Source: Diprion similis
Lineage: Eukaryota > Arthropoda > Insecta > Hymenoptera > Diprionidae
Length of the DNA: 64,000 bases
NCBI RefSeq assembly: GCF_021155765.1
Contig: NC_060112.1
Span: 9,424,001-9,488,000, forward strand
Direction of reading: 5' to 3'
The stretch's first letter is position 1; every line of letters begins with the position of its first letter. This document shows positions 1-12,944 of this stretch, one piece after another. The notes beneath the pieces were generated by a model. It did no database searches. It saw nothing but the letters and a program-made list of their open reading frames with translations, and was not told the DNA's origin. The position numbers and the translations under genes were made by a program.

Positions 1-3000
1 CAGTCCCAATACGCTGCGAGCAACGCATCAAAAGTTACAGCCCAAAAACTCATGATTTTCAACGCCATTTCTCTGCTGCTGGTCCTACGCTCTTTTTGAT
101 GTGTTTTCTGAGTTCCTGGGGGTCGATTTACTCTAGAGATGATCATACAAATTGATTCCAAGACCAGAAATTTTCAGCTCCAAAAATGACCCAAAAAGTA
201 AGGCTAACCCCTTTGGATTTTTGCCGAAAATTTCGATGACTTTGAAAAGTGCTGCAATTAATTCTTTAAGGCACTATTTCGACGTAATTTTGCGAGAGGA
301 ATCGATTGAGCGCAGTCCCAATACGCTGCGAGCAACGCATCAAAAGTTACAGCCAAAAAACTCATGATTTTCATCGCCATTTCTCTGCTGCTGGTCCTAC
401 GCTCTTTTCGATGTTTTTTATGAGTTCCTGGGGGTCGAATTACTCTGGCGATAGTCATATAAATCGATTCCAATACCAGAAATTTTCGGCTCCAGAAATG
501 ACCCAAAAAGTAAGGCTAACCCCTTTGGATTTTTGTCGAAAATTTCGATGACTTTGAAAAGTGCTGCAATTAATTCTTTAAGGCACTATTCCGACGTAAT
601 TTTGCGAGAGGAATCGATTAAGCGCAGTCCCAATACGCTGCGAGCAACGCATCAAAAGTTACAGCCGAAAAACTCATGATTTTCATCGTCATTTCTCTGC
701 TGCTGGTCCTACGCTCTTTTTGATGTGTTTTCTGAGTTCCTGGGAGTCGATTTACTCTAGAGATGATCATACAAATTGATTCCAAGACCAGAAATTTTCG
801 GCTCTAAAAATGACCCAAAAAGTAAGGCTAACCCCTTTGGATTTTTGCCGAAAATTTCGATGACTTTGAAAAGTGCTGCAATTAATTCTTTAAGGCACTA
901 TTCCGACGTAATTTTGCGAGAGGAATCGATTAAGCGCAGTTCCAATACGCTGCGAGCAACGCATCAAAAGTTACAGCCAAAAAACTCATGATTTTCATCG
1001 CCATTTCTCTGCTGCTGGTCCTACGCTCTTTTTGATGTGTTTTCTGAGTTCCTGGGGGTCGAATTACTCTAGTAATGATCATACGAATCGATTCCAAGAC
1101 CAGAAATTTTCGGCCCCAAAAATGACCCAAAAAGTAAGGCTAACCCCTTTGGATTTTTGCCGAAAATTTCGATGACTTTGAAAAGTTTTGCAATTCATTC
1201 TTTAAGGCACTATTCCGACGTAATTTTGCGAGAGGAATCGATTAAGCGCAGTCCCAATACGCTGCGAGCAACGCATCAAAAGTTACAGCCCAAAAACTCA
1301 TGATTTTCAACGCCATTTCTCTGCTGCTGGTCCTACGCTCTTTTCTATGTTTTTTCTGAGTTCCTGGGGGTCGAATTACTCTAGAAATGATCATACAAAT
1401 CGATTCCAAGACCAGAAATTTTCGGCCCCAAAAATGACCCAAAAAGTAAGGCTAACCCCTTTGGATTTTTGCCGAAAATTTCGATGACTTTGAAAAGTGC
1501 TGCAATTCATTCTTCAAGGCACTATTCCGACGTAATTTTGCGAGAGGAATCGATTAAGCGCAGTCCCGATACGCTGCGAGCAACGCATCAAAAGTTACAG
1601 CCAAAAAACTCATTATTTTCATCGCTATTTCTCTGCCGCTGGTTCTACGCTCTTTTTGATGTGTTTTCTGAGTTCCTGGGGGTCAAATTACTCTAGAGAT
1701 GATCATACAAATTGATTCTAAGACCAGAAATTTTCGGCTCCAAAAATGACCCAAAAAGTAAGGCTAACCCCTTTGGATTTTTGTCGAAAATTTCGATGAC
1801 TTTGAAAAGTGCTGCAATTAATTCTTTAGAGCACTATTTCGACGTAATTTTGCGAGAGGAATCGATTAAGCGCAGCCCCAATACGCTGCGAGCAACGCAT
1901 CAAAAGTTACAGCCAAAAAACTCATTATTTTCATCGCCATTTCTCTGCTGCTGGTCCTACGCTCTTTTCGATGTTTTTTCTGAGTTCCTGGGGGTCGAAT
2001 TACTCTGGCGATGGTCATATAAATCGATTCCAAGACCAGAAATTTTCGGCTTCAGAAATGACCCAAAAAGTAAGGCTAACCCCTTTGGATTTTTGTCGAA
2101 AATTTCGATGATTTTGAAAAGTGCTGCAATTAATTCTTCAAGGCACTATTCCGACGTAATTTTGCGAGAGGAATCGATTAAGCGCAGTCCCAATACGCTG
2201 CGAGCAACGCATCAAAAGTTACAGGCAAAAAACTCATGATTTTCATCGTCATTTCTCTGCTGCTGGTCCTACGCTCTTTTTGATGTGTTTTCTGAGTTCC
2301 TGGGGGTCGAATTACTCTAGAAATGATCATACAAATTGATTCCAAGACCAGAAATTTTCGGCTCCAAAAATGACCCAAAAAGTAAGGCTAACCCCTTTGG
2401 ATTTTTGCCGAAAATTTCGATGACTTTGAAAAGTGCTGCAATTAATTCTTTAAGGCACTATTTCGACGTAATTTTGCGAGAGGAATCGATTGAGCGCAGT
2501 CCCAATACGCTGCGAGCAACGCATCAAAAGTTACAGCCAAAAAACTCATGATTTTCATCGCCATTTCTCTGCTGCTGGTCCTACGCTCTTTTTGATGTGT
2601 TTTCTGAGTTCCTGGGGGTCGAATTACTCTAGTAATGATCATACGAATCGATTCCAAGACCAGAAATTTTCGGCCCCAAAAATGACCCAAAAAGTAAGGC
2701 TAACCCCTTTGGATTTTTGCCGAAAATTTCGATGACTTTGAAAAGTTCTGCAATTAATTCTTTAAGGCACTATTCCGACGTAATTTTGCGAGAGGAATCG
2801 ATTAAGCGCAGTCCCAATACGCTGCGAGCAACGCATCAAAAGTTACAGCCCAAAAACTCATGATTTTCATCGCCATTTCTCTGCTGCTGGTCCTACGCTA
2901 TTTTCTATGTTTTTTCTGAGTTCCTGGGGGTCGAATTACTCTAGAAATGATCATACAAATCGATTCCAAGACCAGAAATTTTCGGCCCCAAAAATGACCC

Positions 3001-6000
3001 AAAAAGTAAGGCTAACCCCTTTGGATTTTTGCCGAAAATTTCGATGACTTTGAAAAGTGCTGCAATTAATTCTTCAAGGCACTATTCCGACGTAATTTTG
3101 CGAGAGGAATCGATTAAGCGCAGTCCCGATACGCTGCGAGCAACGCATCAAAAGTTACAGCCAAAAAACTCATTATTTTCATCGCTATTTCTCTGCCGCT
3201 GGTTCTACGCTCTTTTTGATGTGTTTTCTGAGTTCCTGGGGGTCGAATTACTCTAGAGATGATCATACAAATTGATTCTAAGACCAGAAATTTTCAGCTC
3301 CAATAATGACCCAAAAAGTAAGGCTAACCCCTTTGGATTTTTGTCGAAAATTTCGATGACTTTGTAAAGTGCTGCAATTAATTCTTTAGAGCACTATTTC
3401 GACGTAATTTTGCGAGAGGAATCGATTAAGCGCAGCCCCAATACGCTGCGAGCAACGCATCAAAATTTACAGCCAAAAAACTCATTATTTTCATCGCCAT
3501 TTCTCTGCTGCTGGTCCTACGGTCTTTTCGATGTTTTTTCTGAGTTCCTGGGGGTCGAATTACTCTGGCGATGGTCATATAAATCGATTCCAAGACCAGA
3601 AATTTTCGGCTTCAGAAATGACCCAAAAAGTAAGGCTAACCCCTTTGGATTTTTGTCGAAAATTTCGATGATTTTGAAAAGTGCTGCAATTAATTCTTCA
3701 AGGCACTATTCCGACGTAATTTTGCGAGAGGAATCGATTAAGCGCAGTCCCAATACGCTGCGAGCAACGCATCAAAAGTTACAGGCAAAAAACTCATGAT
3801 TTTCATCGTCATTTCTCTGCTGCTGGTCCTACGCTCTTTTTGATGTGTTTTCTGAGTTCCTGGGGGTCGAATTACTCTAGAAATGATCATACAAATTGAT
3901 TCCAAGACCAGAAATTTTCGGCTCCAAAAATGACCCAAAAAGTAAGGCTAACCCCTTTGGATTTTTGTCGAAAATTTCGATGACTTTGTAAAGTGCTGCA
4001 ATTAATTCTTTAGAGCACTATTTCGACGTAATTTTGCGAGAGGAATCGATTAAGCGCAGCCCCAATACGCTGCGAGCAACGCATCAAAAGTTACAGCCAA
4101 AAAACTCATTATTTTCATCGCCATTTCTCTGCTGCTGGTCCTACGCTCTTTTCGATGTTTTTTCTGAGTTCCTGGGGGTCGAATTACTCTGGCGATGGTC
4201 ATATAAATCGATTCCAAGACCAGAAATTTTCGGCTTCAGAAATGACCCAAAAAGTAAGGCTAACCCCTTTGGATTTTTGTCGAAAATTTCGATGACTTCG
4301 AAAAGTGCTGCAATTAATTCTTCAAGGCACTATTCTGACGTAATTTTGCGAGAGGAATCGATTAAGCGCAGTCCCAATACGCTGCGAGCAACGCATCAAA
4401 AGTTACAGCCAAAAAACTCATGATTTTCATCGTCATTTCTCTGCTGCTGGTCCTACGCTCTTTTTGATGTGTTTTCTGAGTTCCTAGGGGTCGATTTACT
4501 CTAGAGATGATCATACAAATTGATTCCAAGACCCGAAATTTTCGGCTCCAAAAATGACCCAAAAAGTAAGGCTAACCCCTTTGGATTTTTGCCGAAAATT
4601 TCGATGACTTTGAAAAGTGCTGCAATTAATTCTCTAAGGCACTATTTCGACGTAATTTTGCAAGAGGAATCGATTGAGCGCAGTCCCAATACGCTGCGAG
4701 CAACGCATCAAAAGTTACAGCCAAAATACTCATGATTTTCATCGCCATTTCTCTGCTGCTGGTCCTACGCACTTTTTGATGTGTTTTCTGAGTTCCTGGG
4801 GGTCGAATTACTCTAGAGATGATCATACAAATTGATTCCAAGACCAGAAATTTTCGGCTCCAGAAATGACCCAAAAAGTGAGGCTAACCCCTTTGGATTT
4901 TTGTCGAAAATTTCGATGACTTTGAAAAGTGCTGCAATTAATTCTTTAAGGCACTATTCCGACGTAATTTTGCGAGAGGAATCGATTAAGCGCAGTCCCA
5001 ATACGCTGCGAGCAACGCATCAAAAGTTACAGCCCAAAAACTCATGATTTTCATCGCCATTTCTCTGCTGCTGGTCCTACGCTATTTTCTATGATTTTTC
5101 TGAGTTCCTGGGGGTCGAATTACTCTAGAGATGATCATACAAATTGATTCCAAGACCAGAAATTTTCGGCTCCAGAAATGACCCAAAAAGTAAGGCTAAC
5201 CCCTTTGGATTTTTGTCGAAAATTTCGATGACTTTGAAAAGTGCTGCAATTAATTCTTTAAGGCACTATTCCGAAGTAATTTTGCGAGAGGAATCGATTA
5301 AGCGCAGTCCCAATACGCTGCGAGCAACGCATCAAAAGTTACAGCCAAAAAACTCATGATTTTCATCGCCATTTCTCTGCTGCTGGTCCTACGCTCTTTT
5401 TGATGTGTTTTCTGAGTTCCTGGGGGTCGAATTACTCTAGAAATGATCATACAAATCGATTCCAAGACCAGAAATTATCGGCCCCAAAAATGACCCAAAA
5501 AGTAAGGCTAACCCCTTTGGATTTTTGTCGAAAATTTCGATGACTTTGGAAAAAGCTGCAATTAATTCTTTAAGGCACTATTCCGACGTAATTTTGCGAG
5601 AGGAATCGATTAAGCGCAGTCCCAATACGCTGCGAGCAACGCATCAAAAGTTACAGCCGAAAAACTCATGATTTTCATCGTCATTTCTCTGCTGCTGGTC
5701 CTACGCTCTTTTTGATGTGTTTTCTGAGTTCCTGGGGGTCGATTTACTCTAGAGATGATCATACAAATTGATTCCAAGACCAGAAATTTTCGGCTCCAAA
5801 AATGACCCAAAAAGTAAGGCTAACCCCTTTGGATTTTTGCCGAAAATTTCGATGACCTTGAAAAGTGCTGCAATTAATTCTTTAAGGCACTATTTCGACG
5901 TAATTTTGCGAGAGGAATCGATTGAGCGCAGTCCCAATACGCTGCGAGCAACGCATCAAAAGTTACAACCAAAATACTCATGATTTTCATCGCCATTTCT

Positions 6001-6703
6001 CTGCTGCTGGTCCTACGCACTTTTTGATGTGTTTTCTGAGTTCCTGGGGGTCGAATTACTCTAGAGATGATCATACAAATTGATTCCAAGACCAGAAATT
6101 TTCGGCTCCAGAAATGACCCAAAAAGTAAGGCTAACCCCTTTGGATTTTTGTCGAAAATTTCGATGACTTTGAAAAGTGCTGCAATTAATTCTTTAAGGC
6201 TTTATTCCGACGTAATTTTGCGAGAGGAATCGATTAAGCGCAGTCCCAATACGCTGCGAGCAACGCATCAAAAGTTACAGCCAAAAAACTCATGATTTTC
6301 ATCGCCATTTCTCTGCTGCTGGTCCTACGCTCTTTTTGATGTGTTTTCTGAGTTCCTGGGGGTCGAATTACTCTAGAAATGATCATACAAATCGATTCCA
6401 AGACCAGAAATTATCGGCCCCAAAAATGACCCAAAAAGTAAGGCTAACCCCTTTGGATTTTTGTCGAAAATTTCGATGACTTTGAAAAGTGCTGCAATTA
6501 ATTCTTTAAGGCACTATTCCGACGTAATTTTGCGAGAGGAATCGATTAAGCGCAGTCCCAATACGCTGCGAGCAACGCATCAAAAGTTACAGCCGAAAAA
6601 CTCATGATTTTCATCGTCATTTCTCTGCTGCTGGTCCTACGCTCTTTTTGATGTGTTTTCTGAGTTCCTGGGGGTCGATTTACTCTAGAGATGATCATAC
6701 AAA

Positions 6704-9700
6704 TTGATTCCAAGACCAGAAATTTTCGGCTCCAAAAATGACCCAAAAAGTAAGGCTAACCCCTTTGGATTTTTGCCGAAAATTTCGATGACTTTGAAAA
6801 GTGCTGCAATTAATTCTTCAAGGCACTATTCCGACGTAATTTTGCGAGAGGAATCGATTAAGCGCAGTCCCAATACGCTGCGAGCAACGCATCAAAAGTT
6901 ACAGCCAAAAAACTCATGATTTTCATCGCCATTTCTCTGCTGCTGGTCCTACGCTCTTTTTGATGTGTTTTCTGAGTTCCTGGGGGTCGAATTACTCTAG
7001 TAATGATCATACGAATCGATTCCAAGACCAGAAATTTTCGGCCCCAAAAATGACCCAAAAAGTAAGGCTAACCCCTTTGGATTTTTGCCGAAAATTTCGA
7101 TGACTTTGAAAAGTTCTGCAATTAATTCTTTAAGGCACTATTCCGACGTAATTTTGCGAGAGGAATCGATTAAGCGCAGTCCCAATACGCTGCGAGCAAC
7201 GCATCAAAAGTTACAGCCCAAAAACTCATGATTTTCATCGCCATTTCTCTGCTGCTGGTCCTACGCTATTTTCTATGTTTTTTCTTAGTTCCTGGGGGTC
7301 GAATTACTCTAGAAATGATCATACAAATCGATTCCAAGACCAGAAATTTTCGGCCCCAAAAATGACCCAAAAAGTAAGGCTAACCCCTTTGGATTTTTGC
7401 CGAAAATTTCGATGACTTTGAAAAGTGCTGCAATTCATTCTTCAAGGCACTATTCCGACGTAATTTTGCGAGAGGAATCGATTAAGCGCAGTCCCGATAC
7501 GCTGCGAGCAACGCATCAAAAGTTACAGCCAAAAAACTCATTATTTTCATCGCTATTTCTCTGCCGCTGGTTCTACGCTCTTTTTGATGTGTTTTCTGAG
7601 TTCCTGGGGGTCAAATTACTCTAGAGATGATCATACAAATTGATTCTAAGACCAGAAATTTTCGGCTCCAAAAATGACCCAAAAAGTAAGGCTAACCCCT
7701 TTGGATTTTTGTCGAAAATTTCGATGACTTTGAAAAGTGCTGCAATTAATTCTTTAGAGCACTATTTCGACGTAATTTTGCGAGAGGAATCGATTAAGCG
7801 CAGCCCCAATACGCTGCGAGCAACGCATCAAAAGTTACAGCCAAAAAACTCATTATTTTCATCGCCATTTCTCTGCTGCTGGTCCTACGCTCTTTTCGAT
7901 GTTTTTTCTGAGTTCCTGGGGGTCGAATTACTCTGGCGATGGTCATATAAATCGATTCCAAGACCAGAAATTTTCGGCTTCAGAAATGACCCAAAAAGTA
8001 AGGCTAACCCCTTTGGATTTTTGTCGAAAATTTCGATGATTTTAAAAAGTGCTGCAATTAATTCTTCAAGGCACTATTCCGACGTAATTTTGCGAGAGGA
8101 ATCGATTAAGCGCAGTCCCAATACGCTGCGAGCAACGCATCAAAAGTTACAGGCAAAAAACTCATGATTTTCATCGTCATTTCTCTGCTGCTGGTCCTAC
8201 GCTCTTTTTGATGTGTTTTCTGAGTTCCTGGGGGTCGAATTACTCTAGAAATGATCATACAAATTGATTCCAAGACCAGAAATTTTCGGCTCCAAAAATG
8301 ACCCAAAAAGTAAGGCTAACCCCTTTGGATTTTTGTCGAAAATTTCGATGACTTTGAAAAGTGCTGCAATTAATTCTTTAGAGCACTATTTCGACGTAAT
8401 TTTGCGAGAGGAATCGATTAAGCGCAGCCCCAATACGCTGCGAGCAACGCATCAAAAGTTACAGCCAAAAAACTCATTATTTTCATCGCCATTTCTCTGC
8501 TGCTGGTCCTACGCTCTTTTCGATGTTTTTTCTGAGTTCCTGGGGGTCGAATTACTCTGGCGATGGTCATATAAATCGATTCCAAGACCAGAAATTTTCG
8601 GCTTCAGAAATGACCCAAAAAGTAAGGCTAACCCCTTTGGATTTTTGTCGAAAATTTCGATGATTTTGAAAAGTGCTGCGATTAATTCTTCAAGGCACTA
8701 TTCCGACGTAATTTTGCGAGAGGAATCGATTAAGCGCAGTCCCAATACGCTGCGAGCAACGCATCAAAAGTTACAGGCAAAAAACTCATGATTTTCATCG
8801 TCATTTCTCTGCTGCTGGTCCTACGCTCTTTTTGATGTGTTTTCTGAGTTCCTGGGGGTCGAATTACTCTAGAAATGATCATACAAATTGATTCCAAGAC
8901 CAGAAATTTTCGGCTCCAAAAATGACCCAAAAAGTAAGGCTAACCCCTTTGGATTTTTGTCGAAAATTTCGATGACTTTGAAAAGTGCTGCAATTAATTC
9001 TTTAAGGCACTATTCCGACGTAATTTTGCGAGAGGAATCGATTAAGCGCAGTCCCAATACGCTGCGAGCAACGCATCAAAAGTTACAGCCGAAAAACTCA
9101 TGATTTTCATCGTCATTTCTCTGCTGCTGGTCCTACGCTCTTTTTGATGTGTTTTCTGAGTTCCTGGGGGTCGATTTACTCTAGAGATGATCATACAAAT
9201 TGATTCCAAGACCAGAAATTTTCGGCTCCAAAAATGACCCAAAAAGTAAGGCTAACCCCTTTGGATTTTTGCCGAAAATTTCGATGACTTTGAAAAGTGC
9301 TGCAATTAATTCTTCAAGGCACTATTCCGACGTAATTTTGCGAGAGGAATCGATTAAGCGCAGTCCCAATACGCTGCGAGCAACGCATCAAAAGTTACAG
9401 CCAAAAAACTCATGATTTTCATCGCCATTTCTCTGCTGCTGGTCCTACGCTCTTTTTGATGTGTTTTCTGAGTTCCTGGGGGTCGAATTACTCTAGTAAT
9501 GATCATACGAATCGATTCCAAGACCAGAAATTTTCGGCCCCAAAAATGACCCAAAAAGTAAGGCTAACCCCTTTGGATTTTTGCCGAAAATTTCGATGAC
9601 TTTGAAAAGTTCTGCAATTAATTCTTTAAGGCACTATTCCGACGTAATTTTGCGAGAGGAATCGATTAAGCGCAGTCCCAATACGCTGCGAGCAACGCAT

Positions 9701-11384
9701 CAAAAGTTACAGCCCAAAAACTCATGATTTTCATCGCCATTTCTCTGCTGCTGGTCCTACGCTATTTTCTATGTTTTTTCTGAGTTCCTGGGGGTCGAAT
9801 TACTCTAGAAATGATCATACAAATCGATTCCAAGACCAGAAATTTTCGGCCCCAAAAATGACCCAAAAAGTAAGGCTAACCCCTTTGGATTTTTGCCGAA
9901 AATTTCGATGACTTTGAAAAGTGCTGCAATTCATTCTTCAAGGCACTATTCCGACGTAATTTTGCGAGAGGAATCGATTAAGCGCAGTCCCGATACGCTG
10001 CGAGCAACGCATCAAAAGTTACAGCCAAAAAACTCATTATTTTCATCGCTATTTCTCTGCCGCTGGTTCTACGCTCTTTTTGATGTGTTTTCTGAGTTCC
10101 TGGGGGTCAAATTACTCTAGAGATGATCATACAAATTGATTCTAAGACCAGAAATTTTCGGCTCCAAAAATGACCCAAAAAGTAAGGCTAACCCCTTTGG
10201 ATTTTTGTCGAAAATTTCGATGACTTTGAAAAGTGCTGCAATTAATTCTTTAGAGGCACTATTTCGACGTAATTTTGCGAGAGGAATCGATTAAGCGCAG
10301 CCCCAATACGCTGCGAGCAACGCATCAAAAGTTACAGCCAAAAAACTCATTATTTTCATCGCCATTTCTCTGCTGCTGGTCCTACGCTCTTTTCGATGTT
10401 TTTTCTGAGTTCCTGGGGGTCGAATTACTCTGGCGATGGTCATATAAATCGATTCCAAGACCAGAAATTTTCGGCTTCAGAAATGACCCAAAAAGTAAGG
10501 CTAACCCCTTTGGATTTTTGTCGAAAATTTCGATGATTTTGAAAAGTGCTGCAATTAATTCTTCAAGGCACTATTCCGACGTAATTTTGCGAGAGGAATC
10601 GATTAAGCGCAGTCCCAATACGCTGCGAGCAACGCATCAAAAGTTACAGGCAAAAAACTCATGATTTTCATCGTCATTTCTCTGCTGCTGGTCCTACGCT
10701 CTTTTTGATGTGTTTTCTGAGTTCCTGGGGGTCGAATTACTCTAGAAATGATCATACAAATTGATTCCAAGACCAGAAATTTTCGGCTCCAAAAATGACC
10801 CAAAAAGTAAGGCTAACCCCTTTGGATTTTTGTCGAAAATTTCGATGACTTTGAAAAGTGCTGCAATTAATTCTTTAGAGCACTATTTCGACGTAATTTT
10901 GCGAGAGGAATCGATTAAGCGCAGCCCCAATACGCTGCGAGCAACGCATCAAAAGTTACAGCCAAAAAACTCATTATTTTCATCGCCATTTCTCTGCTGC
11001 TGGTCCTACGCTCTTTTCGATGTTTTTTCTGAGTTCCTGGGGGTCGAATTACTCTGGCGATGGTCATATAAATCGATTCCAAGACCAGAAATTTTCGGCT
11101 TCAGAAATGACCCAAAAAGTAAGGCTAACCCCTTTGGATTTTTGTCGAAAATTTCGATGATTTTGAAAAGTGCTGCGATTAATTCTTCAAGGCACTATTC
11201 CGACGTAATTTTGCGAGAGGAATCGATTAAGCGCAGTCCCAATACGCTGCGAGCAACGCATCAAAAGTTACAGGCAAAAAACTCATGATTTTCATCGTCA
11301 TTTCTCTGCTGCTGGTCCTACGCTCTTTTTGATGTGTTTTCTGAGTTCCTGGGGGTCGAATTACTCTAGAAATGATCATACAAA
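6704..11384. repeat. 8-monomer (2,496-bp) higher-order duplication in the satellite
   Basis: Runs of variant monomers beginning near 6,704 recur 2,496 bp later (6,704 to 9,200, 7,397 to 9,893, 8,106 to 10,603), with the same order of diagnostic changes. The second copy carries the only length change in the array, the extra G near 10,255, which shifts later offsets to 2,497. A three-monomer part of this block (about 7,397-8,306) also matches 1,469-2,378 at an offset of 19 monomers, so segments have been copied more than once. Confidence 0.75.
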
Positions 11385-12944
11385 TTGATTCCAAGACCAG
11401 AAATTTTCGGCTCCAAAAATGACCCAAAAAGTAAGGCTAACCCCTTTGGATTTTTGCCGAAAATTTCGATGACTTTGAAAAGTGCTGCAATTAATTCTTT
11501 AAGGCACTATTTCGACGTAATTTTGCGAGAGGAATCGATTGAGCGCAGTCCCAATACGCTGCGAGCAACGCATCAAAAGTTACAGCCAAAAAACTCATGA
11601 TTTTCATCGCCATTTCTCTGCTGCTGGTCCTACGCTCTTTTTGATGTGTTTTCTGAGTTCCTGGGGGTCGAATTACTCTAGTAATGATCATACGAATCGA
11701 TTCCAAGACCAGAAATTTTCGGCCCCAAAAATGACCCAAAAAGTAAGGCTAACCCCTTTGGATTTTTGCCGAAAATTTCGATGACTTTGAAAAGTTCTGC
11801 AATTAATTCTTTAAGGCACTATTCCGACGTAATTTTGCGAGAGGAATCGATTAAGCGCAGTCCCAATACGCTGCGAGCAACGCATCAAAAGTTACAGCCC
11901 AAAAACTCATGATTTTCATCGCCATTTCTCTGCTGCTGGTCCTACGCTATTTTCTATGTTTTTTCTGAGTTCCTGGGGGTCGAATTACTCTAGAAATGAT
12001 CATACAAATCGATTCCAAGACCAGAAATTTTCGGCCCCAAAAATGACCCAAAAAGTAAGGCTAACCCCTTTGGATTTTTGCCGAAAATTTCGATGACTTT
12101 GAAAAGTGCTGCAATTAATTCTTCAAGGCACTATTCCGACGTAATTTTGCGAGAGGAATCGATTAAGCGCAGTCCCGATACGCTGCGAGCAACGCATCAA
12201 AAGTTACAGCCAAAAAACTCATTATTTTCATCGCTATTTCTCTGCCGCTGGTTCTACGCTCTTTTTGATGTGTTTTCTGAGTTCCTGGGGGTCGAATTAC
12301 TCTAGAGATGATCATACAAATTGATTCTAAGACCAGAAATTTTCGGCTCCAAAAATGACCCAAAAAGTAAGGCTAACCCCTTTGGATTTTTGTCGAAAAT
12401 TTCGATGACTTTGAAAAGTGCTGCAATTAATTCTTTAGAGCACTATTTCGACGTAATTTTGCGAGAGGAATCGATTAAGCGCAGCCCCAATACGCTGCGA
12501 GCAACGCATCAAAAGTTACAGCCAAAAAACTCATTATTTTCATCGCCATTTCTCTGCTGCTGGTCCTACGCTCTTTTTGATGTGTCTTCTGAGTTCCTGG
12601 GGGTCGAATTACTCTGGCGATGGTCATATAAATCGATTCCAAGACCAGAAATTTTCGGCTTCAGAAATGACCCAAAAAGTAAGGCTAACCCCTTTGGATT
12701 TTTGTCGAAAATTTCGATGACTTCGAAAAGTGCTGCAATTAATTCTTTAAGGCACTATTCTGACGTAATTTTGCGAGAGGAATCGATTAAGCGCAGTCCC
12801 AATACGCTGCGAGCAACGCATCAAAAGTTACAGCCAAAAAACTCATGATTTTCATCGTCATTTCTCTGCTGCTGGTCCTACGCTCTTTTTGATGTGTTTT
12901 CTGAGTTCCTGGGGGTCGATTTACTCTAGAGATGATCATACAAA

